This document shows positions 46,488 through 56,927 of a stretch of DNA of 64,000 nucleotides, piece by piece. Location of the stretch: the NCBI RefSeq assembly GCF_004339545.1, contig NZ_SMGD01000012.1, positions 558,001 through 622,000 of the forward strand. The letters are read 5' to 3'. This DNA comes from Celerinatantimonas diazotrophica. Its GTDB lineage: Bacteria; Pseudomonadota; Gammaproteobacteria; Enterobacterales; Celerinatantimonadaceae. Below the pieces are notes generated by a model. That model ran no database searches, was not told where the DNA came from, and saw only the letters and a list, made by a program, of their open reading frames with translations. Each line of letters opens with the position of its first letter. Position 1 is the stretch's first letter. Position numbers and translations under genes: made by a program.

Positions 46488-47005
46488 CATAATCTCCTTA
46501 TCTGATAAGCAAAAAGTTAAATAGCACATGGCACGATTGCGAGCCCTTGGCTCGAACGTGGTGATATAGCCAGTCCTCACTTAGTTGGCAAAGTGCTGAG
46601 TGCTATAGCGACTGAGGCAATACATCGGAGTAAAAAATGGAGGTATGTTGCTTTATTTGAACGAGAGACTTGGCTCGAGGTCTGTGTGCAAATCAAGGAA
46701 ATTGCGCTTTGGTGCCAGTACTTTCAAATGAAAATACACAACAAAAATCAACCACCTTAAATTATTTCACTCCGGTAAATAAAGATAGGCTTTCAGGAGG
46801 CTTTTTGCAATATTCTGGGAATTATTTTTATGTTAAATAATCGCCATTTTCTTATAAATGATAATAAATCTATAAGAAAATCGTTCATCGTGTTGTCTCT
46901 CTATCCCGGTAATTTTTTCTATTGACTCATTAAATAACATCATCAGCATTTTTTTAAATGCCTGCTAGTCTTAAATAAGTCCGATAATTTTTTGAGGAAA
47001 TACTA
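46488..47005. other. Gap between the glycosyltransferase and the chemosensory operon
   Basis: About 520 bp containing divergent promoters. A small hairpin, CGAGCC-CTT-GGCTCG, lies at 46540-46554, in the leader of the glycosyltransferase message. The sequence CCGATAA at 46981-46987 resembles a flagellar sigma-28 -10 box, but no -35 box lies at the right distance. The ribosome binding site of the first receptor gene (GAGGAAA) is at the right end. No gene is seen. Confidence 0.5.
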
Positions 47006-48190
47006 GTGAGCGATGGGATGGGCATGTTGCAAACAGCAGTTTCTCGAGTTCTTCGCTATCAATTTGTTGCTTGGGTGTTGATGAGCCTACTTTGGCTTGC
47101 CATCAGTGCAATGAAATTGAATCTTGGGTTTGTCTTGTTACCAGTTTTAATTGCTGGGGCAAGCTATTGGAGAGCTCATCAATTACTCCATAAAAGTATT
47201 GAGAATCATACCATCGAAACAACGCAAAACGCACATCACACCATCGATGAGTTAGTGCTACTGACGAAGAATTTGCAACACGTTCTTCCCCAACTCAAGA
47301 GTGTGCTAGAGAGTTCTCGAGGCGATATGGAAAATTCGGTAAACACAGTTACTGCGCAATTTGAGCAGATCGTCAATGATCTAGACGCTGTGGTTGCAAC
47401 GAATGAAGAAGAGGAACTGGATCAACGCTCGCTGTTAGCTCATAAAGTCACTGAAATGGCTCGTGAAGCATTCGAAGGGCAGAAACAGACCCTGATCGAA
47501 TCTGACCAGCGAGACCAGCAGACGGTTAAGGCCATTTCATCACTCCATGAGCAAATGGATGGGATTGAAAAGGCCTCTCACGAAGTTCAAAAGATTGCCG
47601 ATCAGATCAACTTATTGGCACTGAATGCCGCAATTGAAGCCGCTCGAGCTGGAGAACATGGTCGTGGATTTGCAGTGGTTGCTGATGAAGTCCGCACACT
47701 CGCTTCGCGCTCAGCACAGACGGGGGATAAAATTAGTCAGACCATCGATTCATTCAGTCGCGATATGAACCAGCTGGCTCATCGCGTTGAGAATTCCTTT
47801 AGCGATGTTCATCGCCAGCGTGAAGAACATGAAGTAACGATCAGTGAAACGCTTGGTCAACTCGATGAACATATGCAAACGATTACCGACGATGCCAAAG
47901 ATTTGATTCGCCAACGCACGGATATTAGTGCGCGGATTTCAGAAGTCATTGTTCGCCTGCAGTTTCAGGATCGATTATGTCAAATTCTCGATCACGCAGA
48001 ACAAAACATTGAAGAATTGTTAACCATCGTCAGCAAACCTGTTGAGGATACTAATATTTTTGTCAATGATCTTGAACAATTACTTGAGAACATGAAAAAA
48101 CGATCTACAACTGATATTGAGCGAACTATTTATGGCACAGCGAAACATCATAAACCTACCACTGATGATGAAGATCTGGTTTTTTTCTAG
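47006..48190 (+). CDS. Chemoreceptor-like protein without a periplasmic sensor
   Basis: The 394-residue protein has two hydrophobic segments (about residues 18-35 and 38-52) separated by only a few residues, so almost nothing faces the periplasm. After a coiled coil comes the receptor hairpin [22 protein letters not shown] near residue 205 and then a long helical tail with [17 protein letters not shown]. Sensing must be internal or membrane-based. The GTG start has GAGGAAA six bases upstream. It is the first gene of the che operon, 11 bp before cheY. It may help assemble or bias the array rather than detect an external ligand. Confidence 0.85.
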   Translation: MSDGMGMLQTAVSRVLRYQFVAWVLMSLLWLAISAMKLNLGFVLLPVLIAGASYWRAHQLLHKSIENHTIETTQNAHHTIDELVLLTKNLQHVLPQLKSVLESSRGDMENSVNTVTAQFEQIVNDLDAVVATNEEEELDQRSLLAHKVTEMAREAFEGQKQTLIESDQRDQQTVKAISSLHEQMDGIEKASHEVQKIADQINLLALNAAIEAARAGEHGRGFAVVADEVRTLASRSAQTGDKISQTIDSFSRDMNQLAHRVENSFSDVHRQREEHEVTISETLGQLDEHMQTITDDAKDLIRQRTDISARISEVIVRLQFQDRLCQILDHAEQNIEELLTIVSKPVEDTNIFVNDLEQLLENMKKRSTTDIERTIYGTAKHHKPTTDDEDLVFF

Positions 48191-48201
48191 AGGGGGAGAG
48201 T

Positions 48202-48564
48202 ATGTCGAAAAATATTTTGATCATTGATGATTCAGCATCTGTACGTCAGGTTGTCGGTATGGCATTGCGCGGTGCAGGCCATCAGGTTGTGGAAGCGGTT
48301 GATGGCAAGGATGGATTAGCCAAACTCAATGGGCAAAAATTTCATCTGATCGTTTGCGATGTAAATATGCCAGTGATGGATGGAATTAGTTTTTTAAAGG
48401 CTGCTAAGCAACAACCCGCTTATAAATTTACCCCGATATTGATGCTAACGACTGAATCGGGGGCAGATAAAAAACAAGAAGGTAAAGCCGCAGGAGCCAA
48501 AGCATGGTTGGTGAAACCTTTTAAGCCAGAAGTATTGCTCAGTGCTGTGACAAAGCTAACTTAA
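48202..48564 (+). CDS. cheY: CheY-like single-domain response regulator
   Basis: A 120-residue receiver domain with no output domain. The acidic pocket Asp9/Asp10 is in IIDDSASVRQ, the phospho-acceptor Asp53 is in VCDVNMPVMDG, a Thr lies in MLTTES and the conserved Lys in WLVKPFKPE. In a chemosensory operon this is the CheY that CheA phosphorylates. Whether it controls a flagellar motor, pili or another output cannot be told, as no flagellar gene is close. AGGGGGAGAG precedes the ATG. Confidence 0.9.
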   Translation: MSKNILIIDDSASVRQVVGMALRGAGHQVVEAVDGKDGLAKLNGQKFHLIVCDVNMPVMDGISFLKAAKQQPAYKFTPILMLTTESGADKKQEGKAAGAKAWLVKPFKPEVLLSAVTKLT

Positions 48565-48577
48565 TGTAAGGTGGAAT

Positions 48578-48874
48578 ATGAGTGAGTCTGTTGTGATTAG
48601 TCAATTACCGGAGTCATTGACCATCTATGAAGTTCAGGAGCTTGCGAGCCAATGGCTTGACCCCGAACAATGGCACACAAACTGGCAGTTAGATGCCAGT
48701 CAAACCTGTGAAATCGATAGTTGCGGCATTCAGTTATTGCTGTTTTTGCAACGAGGACTATCGCAGCAGGGCCATACTCTTCAGGTGACGGGCGCTGATG
48801 AATCGTTAACTCAGGCGATCGCTTTGATCGATGCGGATTTTTTCGCCAAGAGCAAAGGAGATGTGAATGAGTGA
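48578..48874 (+). CDS. STAS-domain protein
   Basis: A 98-residue single STAS domain of the anti-sigma-factor-antagonist type. The segment CEIDSCGIQLLLFLQRG near residue 47 holds the conserved serine of the DSxG motif. Proteins of this size accompany several alternative chemosensory clusters, where they are thought to modulate CheA or a partner. It overlaps the start of cheA by 8 bp, so translation is coupled. Confidence 0.85.
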   Translation: MSESVVISQLPESLTIYEVQELASQWLDPEQWHTNWQLDASQTCEIDSCGIQLLLFLQRGLSQQGHTLQVTGADESLTQAIALIDADFFAKSKGDVNE

Positions 48875-50933
48875 AGCGGTAGATATTTTTCGCCAGGAAG
48901 CTCTGGAGCATCTGGATACACTCGAGGCAGCATTGCTTGAGCTGGAGGAGCATCCAGATGATGAACAGATCAATTTAGCATTTCGGGCAATGCACACGAT
49001 TAAAGGGGCGGCCGGCATGGTGGGGTTTGATCACCTGTCGCACTTTACTCACCATTTAGAATCGTTCTTTGACCGAGCTCGTAATGGTGAGTTCGAACTG
49101 TCTGGGCCAATGATTAGCCTCATTCTTAAATGTCGAGATCATATTCAGCAACTTTTAGAGCAAAGTGAGCCGACTGCCCAGATGGTTGAGTTAAGCGAGG
49201 TGCTTACCCAACAGATCCAGGAATTTGCTCCGCAGTCACCGGGTGAATCTCAAGCGTCGATGACCTCCCCCCAAGTATCGCCATCGCTGACGGAGTCATC
49301 TGAAGAGACTATGTTATGGCGTATTGAAATCAAACCCAATGAACTCGCTTTTCAAGAGGGATTTGATCTCTTGCCATTGTTAAGAGAGCTGGATGGGTTA
49401 GGTCAGATGGCCTCTTTTTACCAATTGGCCCCCATCGCTTTTGATCAGCTAGATCCACAAAATTGTTACCTGAGTCTATTAGTTCTACTAGAAGCGACGG
49501 ATAACAAAGATGCCATTGAAGATGTCTTTATTTTTGTTTGCGATGATTGGCAAATTCAAATTGATGCTATTGGAGGGGGGGATTTCGAAGCCTGTTCAGC
49601 TCAGTTAGCTGCCCACGGATGGCTCGATTGCGATGCACTCAAAGCGGTTGGCTCTCAATCCAATCAACCTGATCCGAGTCAAAAACCGACAGACAACGTT
49701 AAAAAGAAAGCGCCTGTTGCTAAGAAAGCTGCTAGCTCTAAGGCCGCTGTTGAGGGACAAATCGTCAAAGTGCCATCGATTAAACTCGACATACTGATGA
49801 ACCTTATTGGTGAGCTAGTGATTGTTCAGGCTCGATTAAATGAGGTGGCGCGGGTTGAACACAATGAACAATTAGATGCACTAGCTGAAGAGCTTTCTTT
49901 ATTGGGGACTGAACTTCGTGATACCGCATTTGATATTCGTATGTTGCCTATTGGTTCAACCTTCGCGCGATTTCGGCGGTTAGTACGTGATCTAGGCAAT
50001 GAACTTGATAAAGATGTGCAGTTGAAAACGGAAGGGGCTGAAACGGAGCTTGATAAGATGGTGCTGGATCACTTAGGTGATCCATTAGTTCATCTATTGC
50101 GTAACAGCATGGATCATGGCATCGAGCATCCCCAGCAGCGTATTGCTGCCGGTAAAGATCCCAAAGGGACTATTTTACTCAGTGCTTATCATCATGATGG
50201 CCAGATCTTGATCAAGATTGAAGATGATGGTGCGGGTCTAGATGATACGAAAATTCTGGCCAAAGCACGGCAACGTGGGTTGGTGGGCGCTCACCAAGAA
50301 CTAGAACCGAGTCAAATCTATCAACTGATTTTTGAACCTGGATTTTCCACAGCAGACCAAGTTTCAGATGTCTCTGGTCGTGGGGTCGGGATGGATGTCG
50401 TTCGCACGTCGATTGAATCATTGCAAGGACGAGTGGAGATCGATAGTCACCCCGGTAAAGGGACATCCATCACCATTTATTTGCCGATGACGCTGGCCAT
50501 TATTGAAGGGTTAATGGTTCGGGTTGGCGATGAACATTTCATTATTCCACTTTCGGTGGTCGAAGAGTGTATTGAAACTTTGGCCAAAGAACAGTCAAGT
50601 TCTGATTGTGCAAGGCTTGTAGAAAACCGCGGTGAGTTGATTTCGTGTGTTCGTCTTCGTGAGCTCTTTGCTATCGATGGCATACAACCCGCCATCGAAC
50701 AGACAGTCATTGCTCATGTTGGCAAAGAGCGTTTAGGAATTACGGTCGATGAAGTCATCGGCCAATATCAAACGGTTATTAAGAGTTTGAGTCGCCTTTA
50801 TCAGCACGTGCCCGGTTTAATGGGCGCTACCATCCTTGGGAATGGCGATGTTGCCATGATCTTGGATATTAACAAGTTGGTTGATGAAGTGAAATCGCCA
50901 ATGGAATCAATGCCAATTATAGATAGGGACTGA
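48867..50933 (+). CDS. cheA: Chemotaxis histidine kinase CheA
   Basis: A 688-residue CheA. The N-terminal Hpt domain has the phosphorylated His43 in [14 protein letters not shown] variable region (about residues 130-300) ends in a lysine- and alanine-rich linker. The dimerisation domain follows, then the ATPase with [18 protein letters not shown] (N box), [10 protein letters not shown] (G1) and [12 protein letters not shown] (G2), and finally a CheW-like receptor-coupling domain (about 550-685). It phosphorylates CheY and CheB from this operon. It begins inside the STAS gene end and is followed after one base by a receptor gene. It carries only one Hpt domain and no fused receiver. Confidence 0.96.
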   Translation: MSEAVDIFRQEALEHLDTLEAALLELEEHPDDEQINLAFRAMHTIKGAAGMVGFDHLSHFTHHLESFFDRARNGEFELSGPMISLILKCRDHIQQLLEQSEPTAQMVELSEVLTQQIQEFAPQSPGESQASMTSPQVSPSLTESSEETMLWRIEIKPNELAFQEGFDLLPLLRELDGLGQMASFYQLAPIAFDQLDPQNCYLSLLVLLEATDNKDAIEDVFIFVCDDWQIQIDAIGGGDFEACSAQLAAHGWLDCDALKAVGSQSNQPDPSQKPTDNVKKKAPVAKKAASSKAAVEGQIVKVPSIKLDILMNLIGELVIVQARLNEVARVEHNEQLDALAEELSLLGTELRDTAFDIRMLPIGSTFARFRRLVRDLGNELDKDVQLKTEGAETELDKMVLDHLGDPLVHLLRNSMDHGIEHPQQRIAAGKDPKGTILLSAYHHDGQILIKIEDDGAGLDDTKILAKARQRGLVGAHQELEPSQIYQLIFEPGFSTADQVSDVSGRGVGMDVVRTSIESLQGRVEIDSHPGKGTSITIYLPMTLAIIEGLMVRVGDEHFIIPLSVVEECIETLAKEQSSSDCARLVENRGELISCVRLRELFAIDGIQPAIEQTVIAHVGKERLGITVDEVIGQYQTVIKSLSRLYQHVPGLMGATILGNGDVAMILDINKLVDEVKSPMESMPIIDRD

Positions 50934-50934
50934 T

Positions 50935-53007
50935 ATGTTAAAAAAAATCACCTTAAAAATATTGATTATCTGGGGCTTTGTTTTACTCATCATTTTGTTA
51001 GCTGTAACGAGTTTTCAAGGTATCCGTAAACTGCAAAGTGCCAATAAAGATATGAATTTCGTTGTCGAAGGTCCTGCTGAGGTTATTCGGTTGACCGCGA
51101 GGATGCGTCAGGATTTACTTGAGTTAGGGATGGAGTCTGCCGAGTATATCTTGGCCAGAGATGATGCGACGCAAAAACAACTAGAAACGAATATTGGTGT
51201 AGTTTATCAGCGTTTAACTGAGCGAAAAAGCAGGTTGAAAAGTTTGCTGCCAGCAAAATATGCTGAGCATTTGACTCAGTTTGATACCAATCTTAAACAT
51301 TACCGTGGCGTGCTTGATAAAGTCTTTAAATTGGCCTCCCAAAATACTAATTTAAAAGCTACGCAGATGAGTAAAACTGTGGCACTAGAGGCCTATAACA
51401 AACTCATGGCGCAGATTAATACGCTGCATGAAAAAATCAGCTATAAGGTGGCCAATGAGCCGGATGTTGAAAATTTGCGGTTTTTGGCGAGAGAAAATGA
51501 ACAGCTGGCATCACTTAGTTATTCCTTAGGCGAAATCCAACGCCTGGAAAAAGTCATGTTATTAACCACCTCTCAGCAGGGGATGGACAAAATTCAGGCC
51601 CAGCTTAATTCGATGATCGAGAAAGCGACTACGATCGAAAAAAATCTTCAGCAGAGTGAATCGCCTGAACAAAGTCACGATATCGATGTCGTCATCCGTC
51701 TCTTTAATCAATACCTTAGTGTGCAAAAACAGGTGATTGAACTAAGCCGAGAAAATACCAACACTCGTGCTTATGAATTACTTGAATCGGAAGGTGGTCA
51801 GGCCATGCAGGAAACCAGCAAATATTTGACAATGATGTTAAATAGCGCTGATGGTGCCATGAATGAAACGGTTCAAGAAACGAACTCGAACTATGAGTTC
51901 ACTGCCAAGACTCTGGTTATTTTATTTGCGGTTTCATTTGTTATTTCGGTATTCATTGCCTTTATTGTAGTGACTCGAATTAATGAAATTGCTCGAATTG
52001 CGACAACCATTGGTGATGGGGATCTCAATCAGCGCTTTAATCCAAAATACAGTGACAATGATATTTATGGGGTATTACGTGCGATGAATGAGCGGTTACG
52101 CGATATTGTCGGACGCATTAAAGAAGCTTCAGGCAATGTAGCCTCGGGGAGTGTGCAGCTTTCCGGTACGGGCCAGCAGATCGCTCAAGGTGCAACCGAG
52201 CAAGCCTCTTCGCTGGAAGAAATTTCATCGGCAGTGGAACAGATGTCGGCTAATATTTCCCATAGCTCAGATAATGCTAAGCAAACTGAACTGATAGCCA
52301 GTCAAGCGGCGGATGATGCTGATTCATCTGGTAAAGCTGTGAAAGACTCGGTTCTGGCCATGAAAGACATTACCGAACGTATTAATATCATCGAAGAAAT
52401 TGCCCGACAGACGAATTTGTTGGCGCTCAATGCTGCCATTGAAGCGGCACGGGCTGGCGAACATGGCAAAGGTTTTACCGTGGTGGCGGCGGAAGTAAGA
52501 AAACTGGCTGAACGCAGTCAACGAGCGGCCGGTGAAATTGTCGAATTATCGCGCAATAGTCTCAATATATCGGAACAAGCGGGAGAAATGCTCGAAAAAC
52601 TGGTGCCTAATATCCAGAAAACAGCCGACCTCGTGCAGGAGATTAGCGCCTCAGCAATTGAACAAAATAAAGGAGCATCGGAGATTAATACTGCGATTCA
52701 GCAGTTAGATCAGGTGGTGCAACAATCTGCTGCTGCCGCTGAAGAGATGGCTTCGACTTCAGAAGAGCTCTCGGCACAGGCTGAGCAGATGAATACGACG
52801 ATGGAGTTTTTTAAAGTTGATTCACACTATCGACCTCATCCTCAAAAATCTGCGAACCATCCAAACAGTTCATCTACTGGTAGCAAGGGCGGTGGCAGTT
52901 ACCAAGCAGGTTATAAAGAAACCAATCGTTCATCAGAGGAGGGGAGTCATAGTAAAGGTAGGATCGATCTAGACTTGGACAGTGATGATGACTTTGTACG
53001 CTATTGA
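50935..53007 (+). CDS. Methyl-accepting chemotaxis protein with large helical periplasmic sensor
   Basis: A 690-residue receptor. TM1 is at about residues 9-28, followed by about 280 periplasmic residues of mostly helical sequence ([37 protein letters not shown]), which resembles a helical bimodular sensor. TM2 is at about 320-343, then HAMP, and the methyl-accepting domain with [18 protein letters not shown]. The tail is flexible, low-complexity and acidic, ending DDDFVRY rather than the xWxxF CheR-docking pentapeptide. It sits between cheA and cheW, one base after cheA, so it is probably the principal receptor of this pathway. The ligand is unknown. Confidence 0.93.
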   Translation: MLKKITLKILIIWGFVLLIILLAVTSFQGIRKLQSANKDMNFVVEGPAEVIRLTARMRQDLLELGMESAEYILARDDATQKQLETNIGVVYQRLTERKSRLKSLLPAKYAEHLTQFDTNLKHYRGVLDKVFKLASQNTNLKATQMSKTVALEAYNKLMAQINTLHEKISYKVANEPDVENLRFLARENEQLASLSYSLGEIQRLEKVMLLTTSQQGMDKIQAQLNSMIEKATTIEKNLQQSESPEQSHDIDVVIRLFNQYLSVQKQVIELSRENTNTRAYELLESEGGQAMQETSKYLTMMLNSADGAMNETVQETNSNYEFTAKTLVILFAVSFVISVFIAFIVVTRINEIARIATTIGDGDLNQRFNPKYSDNDIYGVLRAMNERLRDIVGRIKEASGNVASGSVQLSGTGQQIAQGATEQASSLEEISSAVEQMSANISHSSDNAKQTELIASQAADDADSSGKAVKDSVLAMKDITERINIIEEIARQTNLLALNAAIEAARAGEHGKGFTVVAAEVRKLAERSQRAAGEIVELSRNSLNISEQAGEMLEKLVPNIQKTADLVQEISASAIEQNKGASEINTAIQQLDQVVQQSAAAAEEMASTSEELSAQAEQMNTTMEFFKVDSHYRPHPQKSANHPNSSSTGSKGGGSYQAGYKETNRSSEEGSHSKGRIDLDLDSDDDFVRY

Positions 53008-53015
53008 GGTGAATT

Positions 53016-53555
53016 ATGAGCGATGAGAATCAAGTCAATGACCAACAAAACAGATTGCAGATCCTTTCTTTTGTGTTAGGTCAGGATAGTTTTGGGACCG
53101 AGATTAGCTGTATTCAAGAGGTGCTGGAGTACCGTAAAGTCACCGCAGTGCCTCGCACACCTGATTATATGCTGGGGGTGATTAACCTGCGTGGTCAAGT
53201 CGTGCCCGTGGTCGATTTGCGCCAAGTTTTTGCCATGCCTGTGAGTCAGCCTACAATTGATAGTTGTATTATTATTGTCAAGATCCCTATTGAAGGAGAA
53301 GAAACAGCCTTAGGGATCTTGGCCGACAAGGTGAAAGAAGTCGTTGAGTTTAATAGCAGCGAGCTTAAGGTCCCACCACGAATTGGTAATAAAGTGGATA
53401 GTCAGTTTATCTCTGGCATGCTGCAACATGAAGACGAGTTTATTATTTTGTTGCGGCTGACTCGTGTGTTTTCCAGTGAGCAGCTGCACGATGTACTTGA
53501 TCCTGTTGGTGACCTTCCAATTGAAAAAGTCGCTGATAGTGCTCAATCATCATAG
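53016..53555 (+). CDS. cheW: Chemotaxis adaptor protein CheW
   Basis: The 179-residue adaptor couples receptors to CheA. It shows the family segments ILSFVLGQDSFGTEISCIQEVLE, TPDYMLGVINLRGQVVPVVDLR (the receptor-binding face) and ILADKVKEVVEF. About 25 residues after the core domain are extra and polar. AGGTG precedes the ATG. It lies 8 bp after the receptor gene and 11 bp before cheR. Confidence 0.95.
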   Translation: MSDENQVNDQQNRLQILSFVLGQDSFGTEISCIQEVLEYRKVTAVPRTPDYMLGVINLRGQVVPVVDLRQVFAMPVSQPTIDSCIIIVKIPIEGEETALGILADKVKEVVEFNSSELKVPPRIGNKVDSQFISGMLQHEDEFIILLRLTRVFSSEQLHDVLDPVGDLPIEKVADSAQSS

Positions 53556-53566
53556 GAGAATTCATT

Positions 53567-54403
53567 ATGATTGGGCATATGGAACCACTTAAAAAGAGTG
53601 ATCACCGCCGTTTGGCGGTGTTTATTGACGAAGCCGCTGGAATTCAGTTGCCTGAACATAAACGTTCGTTAATTGAATCTCGACTGCGTAAACGGTTAGT
53701 GGTGACGGGTAAAGATAATTTTCGGGAATACTTGGATTGGGCATTAACCGATCGTTCTGAGCAGGTGATGCTCATTGATGTGCTTACGACTAATAAAACG
53801 GATTTTTTCCGTGAATCGAACCATTTTGATTTCTTGCAAGGGTATCTATCCGAACAGATACAAAATAATAGTTCACGGCGCAGCCATTATCGGTTTTGGA
53901 GCGCGGGTTGTTCTACGGGTGAAGAGCCTTATACGTTGGCCATTGTCCTGGAAAATTTAAAACATGATTATCCAGGATTTCAATATTCTATTGAAGCAAC
54001 AGATATTGCCCCCAGCGTCTTGGATACCGCCAGGCGGGGGGTTTATAGCCATGATTTAGTGCATCCGATCCCGATGGCCGATCGTAAGCGGTATTTATTA
54101 CGTAAAAAGACCCGGCAGATGGATTTAGTCAGAATTGTCCCAGAGCTGCGTAAAAATATCCGGTTTACGTCGTTTAACTTAATTACTGGAGATTTTAATT
54201 TGATGGGTAAATTTGACGGTATCTTTTGTCGAAATGTGATGATCTATTTTAGTCCGGTGCAAAGAGAACAGATTATCGAAAACTTTGCCGCTGCTATAGA
54301 GATGGGAGGGTTATTCTTTATTGGCCACTCCGAGGGCTTATCGGCGCGCCAATTTGGGTTCGATTCGCCAATACCAACCGTTTATCGAAAAATCAGTTTA
54401 TAA
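53567..54403 (+). CDS. cheR: Chemotaxis protein methyltransferase CheR
   Basis: The 278-residue enzyme methylates glutamates on chemoreceptors with S-adenosylmethionine. The N-terminal helical domain includes HKRSLIESRLRKRL; the catalytic domain has FWSAGCSTGEEPYTLAI (SAM-binding loop) near residue 112, EATDIAPSVLDTARRG near residue 143 and FDGIFCRNVMIYF near residue 220. The beta-subdomain that docks on receptor pentapeptides is present in outline. It lies between cheW and cheB. Confidence 0.96.
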   Translation: MIGHMEPLKKSDHRRLAVFIDEAAGIQLPEHKRSLIESRLRKRLVVTGKDNFREYLDWALTDRSEQVMLIDVLTTNKTDFFRESNHFDFLQGYLSEQIQNNSSRRSHYRFWSAGCSTGEEPYTLAIVLENLKHDYPGFQYSIEATDIAPSVLDTARRGVYSHDLVHPIPMADRKRYLLRKKTRQMDLVRIVPELRKNIRFTSFNLITGDFNLMGKFDGIFCRNVMIYFSPVQREQIIENFAAAIEMGGLFFIGHSEGLSARQFGFDSPIPTVYRKISL

Positions 54404-54412
54404 GGACCGTCT

Positions 54413-55468
54413 ATGATTGATGTCATCATTGTTGATGATTCTGCAGTTGTTCGCCAGACCCTCAGTGAAATCATCAATTCGCAAACTGATATGCAGGTCA
54501 CGGCAACCGCAGGGGATCCTTATATTGCTGCTGACAAATTGCGTCATGGATTGCCTGATGTGATGATTTTAGATGTTGAAATGCCGCGTATGGATGGGTT
54601 GACGTTTTTGCGAAAATTAATGAGTCAGCATCCCATGCCAGTTGTGGTGTGTTCATCCTTAGTGGGTGAACGTAGCGATACCCATGTGAAAGCATTAGAA
54701 CTCGGTGCTGTTGAAATCATTCAAAAGCCAGCACTAGGGACCCGTGATTTTTTACGTGAAGCTAAGGTGATGATCACCGATGCTGTACGAGCCGCGGCCA
54801 GAGCTAAGGTCTCTAAAATATTAAAATCGCAAGGACCGGTTAAAAAGCTCACCGCTGATGCCATGTTATCTAAAGGTTCCCCGACTGCGATGAGCGAGAC
54901 AACCGATAAAATCATTGTTATTGGTGCATCCACAGGGGGAACCGAAGCCATTCGTCAAGTTCTTGAAGCCATGCCGGGCAACTGCCCACCGATTGCAGTG
55001 GTGCAACATATGCCTGAGGGGTTCACCCATTCTTTTTCCCAGCGGCTCGATAAGTTGTGCCGTATTAATGTCAAAGAAGCCAAAGATGGTGATAGTTTGC
55101 TACGAGGGCATGCGCTGATAGCACCGGGAAATCATCATTTGTTAGTCAAACGAAGTGGGGCGCGTTATTACGTTGAGGTCAAAGACGGTCCGCTGGTTTC
55201 ACGGCATCGACCATCAGTGGATGTATTATTTCGTAGTGCCGCGAAATATGTAGGGTCAAATGCAGTGGCCGCCATTTTAACTGGCATGGGTGATGATGGA
55301 GCGGCGGGTATGAAGGAGTTATATGATGCCGGAGCTTGGACCTGTGGACAAGATGAAGCCAGTTGCATTGTGTATGGAATGCCCAAAGAAGCATTTTTAT
55401 TAGGGGGTGTGCGACAGCAACTACCATTGGCTCATATTGCCGCTAACTTATTGAAAGCCTCTCACTAG
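54413..55468 (+). CDS. cheB: Chemotaxis response regulator methylesterase CheB
   Basis: A 351-residue CheB. The N-terminal receiver has VDDSAVVR and the phospho-acceptor Asp54 in [12 protein letters not shown] linker leads to the methylesterase domain with the catalytic serine in [14 protein letters not shown] near residue 170, the histidine in [10 protein letters not shown] near residue 197 and the aspartate in [13 protein letters not shown] near residue 290. It removes receptor methyl groups and opposes CheR. It lies 9 bp after cheR and 2 bp before cheD. Confidence 0.96.
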   Translation: MIDVIIVDDSAVVRQTLSEIINSQTDMQVTATAGDPYIAADKLRHGLPDVMILDVEMPRMDGLTFLRKLMSQHPMPVVVCSSLVGERSDTHVKALELGAVEIIQKPALGTRDFLREAKVMITDAVRAAARAKVSKILKSQGPVKKLTADAMLSKGSPTAMSETTDKIIVIGASTGGTEAIRQVLEAMPGNCPPIAVVQHMPEGFTHSFSQRLDKLCRINVKEAKDGDSLLRGHALIAPGNHHLLVKRSGARYYVEVKDGPLVSRHRPSVDVLFRSAAKYVGSNAVAAILTGMGDDGAAGMKELYDAGAWTCGQDEASCIVYGMPKEAFLLGGVRQQLPLAHIAANLLKASH

Positions 55469-55470
55469 TT

Positions 55471-56004
55471 ATGACAAATCGCAGTACTGTGCGGGGGTTT
55501 CCGCAAGATCATCTGATTTATCTCTATGCTGGGGATATTCTGTTTGGTCGAGGCTATCGAGAGGTTCGCACGTTGCTCGGATCGTGTGTTTCGATAGTGC
55601 TTTGGCATCCTAAAGCAAAATTTTGTGGGGTCTGCCATTTTGCGGTTCCTGAATCGCCCAATGGGCTTCATGGTACCTTGAACGCACGCTATGGTAATCA
55701 CTGCATCGAATTATTCTCTCGCTTTGCCAAAGAGCGGGGAACTGAGCTCCGACACTATCAGGCTCGAATTTATGGCGGTGGTAATATGCTGGCGCATCAT
55801 CAACCGCTGCGTACACTAGCTAAACCGCCTGCCCGAATTGAGAGAGGTTCGGTAGGCGAGCAAAATGCTGGCGCTGCTTTTGCAATGTTAATGCAGCATA
55901 AGGTCAATATTATTGAAGCAGATGTCGGAGAACAGTGTTATCGCAAAGTGTACATTGATACTCGTAGTGGTAAGGTAAAATCTGTTTGTTGTTATGTCGG
56001 TTAG
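55471..56004 (+). CDS. cheD: Chemoreceptor glutamine deamidase CheD
   Basis: The 177-residue protein deamidates receptor glutamines and may interact with other Che proteins. The catalytic cysteine is in LLGSCVSIVLWHP near residue 36 and the histidine in GVCHFAVPE near residue 53, followed by the conserved KIYGGGNML-like segment (RIYGGGNML). It is the last gene of the operon. No clear terminator with a T-run is seen in the 60 bp before the next gene, so read-through is possible. Confidence 0.94.
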   Translation: MTNRSTVRGFPQDHLIYLYAGDILFGRGYREVRTLLGSCVSIVLWHPKAKFCGVCHFAVPESPNGLHGTLNARYGNHCIELFSRFAKERGTELRHYQARIYGGGNMLAHHQPLRTLAKPPARIERGSVGEQNAGAAFAMLMQHKVNIIEADVGEQCYRKVYIDTRSGKVKSVCCYVG

Positions 56005-56063
56005 CCACCAAAATAATGATCGGTTACGTTTAAAATGGACATTTACTTTTTTTAAGGAGCATC

Positions 56064-56891
56064 ATGCAACTGGATGAACAGCAGTTAGTGCAACTTAAAA
56101 GTGATATTACCGAGCTTGCCAGGGCTTCGGTTCATCCGCATTATCGCCATTTGCAAGATGCTGATGTTCATACCAAAACATCAGCCACTGATCTTGTCAC
56201 CGTAGTCGATCAGGACATTGAGCAGCAGTTAACTGACCGGCTTCGTGCTCAATATCCGCACGCGACAGTGATTGGTGAAGAAGCTGTGAGTCAAAACCCT
56301 CAACTTATCGAATACCTTGATGAAAGCGAACTCACTTTTGTGATTGATCCCATTGATGGCACCTGGAATTTTGCCCATGGAGTCAGTGTGTTTGGGGTGA
56401 TGGTCGCGGTGCTCAGTGAAGGACGTTGCCAGCATGCATTGTTATATGATCCAATTATGGATGATTGGCAGCAGGCCACGTTAGGTCAAGGTGCGTTTTA
56501 TGAGGATAGCCGTGCTCAACAACGGCCAATTCATGTCAGTGATCGCGGCGGAATTGCTCAGTTGCGTGGCTTTGTACCCTTGTATAATTTTAATCAGGCG
56601 ATGCAATTGCACTTAGCGCCACAATTAGCAGGCTTTGCCCGAATCATGGAGTTTGGTTGTTCGTGTTTTGAGTACCGCTTGTTAAACGAAGGGGCTGTAG
56701 ATTTTATTATCGCGCCCGATCCGAAAATTTGGGATCATGCGCCTGGGCAGTTGATCTTAAGTGAAGCTGGCGGATACAGTTGCTTTAGCGATGGTGAGGC
56801 ATATCATCCAGGGCGTCATCGCGGCATTTTATTAGCAGCCAATAACCTAGAAACTTGGCAAGTCTTGATGGACCATTTTCGGCTCGTTTAG
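56064..56891 (+). CDS. Inositol-monophosphatase-family phosphatase
   Basis: A 275-residue Mg-dependent phosphatase of the IMPase/FBPase superfamily. Metal-binding motifs are complete: IGEEA near residue 71, DPIDGTWNFAHG near residue 95 and KIWDHAPGQLIL near residue 223. Members act on inositol phosphate, histidinol phosphate, PAP or other sugar phosphates, and the substrate here is open. It is not the usual gammaproteobacterial SuhB by length and context. AAGGAG precedes the ATG. It lies 60 bp after cheD and ends at a hairpin terminator. Confidence 0.87.
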   Translation: MQLDEQQLVQLKSDITELARASVHPHYRHLQDADVHTKTSATDLVTVVDQDIEQQLTDRLRAQYPHATVIGEEAVSQNPQLIEYLDESELTFVIDPIDGTWNFAHGVSVFGVMVAVLSEGRCQHALLYDPIMDDWQQATLGQGAFYEDSRAQQRPIHVSDRGGIAQLRGFVPLYNFNQAMQLHLAPQLAGFARIMEFGCSCFEYRLLNEGAVDFIIAPDPKIWDHAPGQLILSEAGGYSCFSDGEAYHPGRHRGILLAANNLETWQVLMDHFRLV

Positions 56892-56895
56892 TTAG

Positions 56896-56922
56896 ATTTC
56901 GGCCCGCAAAGCGAGCCGAAAT
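56896..56922. terminator. Bidirectional terminator between convergent genes
   Basis: ATTTCGGC (56896-56903) pairs with GCCGAAAT (56915-56922), and the inner CGC-AAA-GCG closes the loop. It lies between the phosphatase gene and the convergent flavoenzyme gene, with TCTTTT beyond it on the plus strand. Confidence 0.8.
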
Positions 56923-56927
56923 ATCTT

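Noticed and set aside
46955-46987. Sigma-28 flagellar promoter before the che operon
   Set aside because: CCGATAA matches the -10 box, but the nearest TAAA lies about 25 bp upstream instead of the required 19, and the element would leave an 18-base leader.
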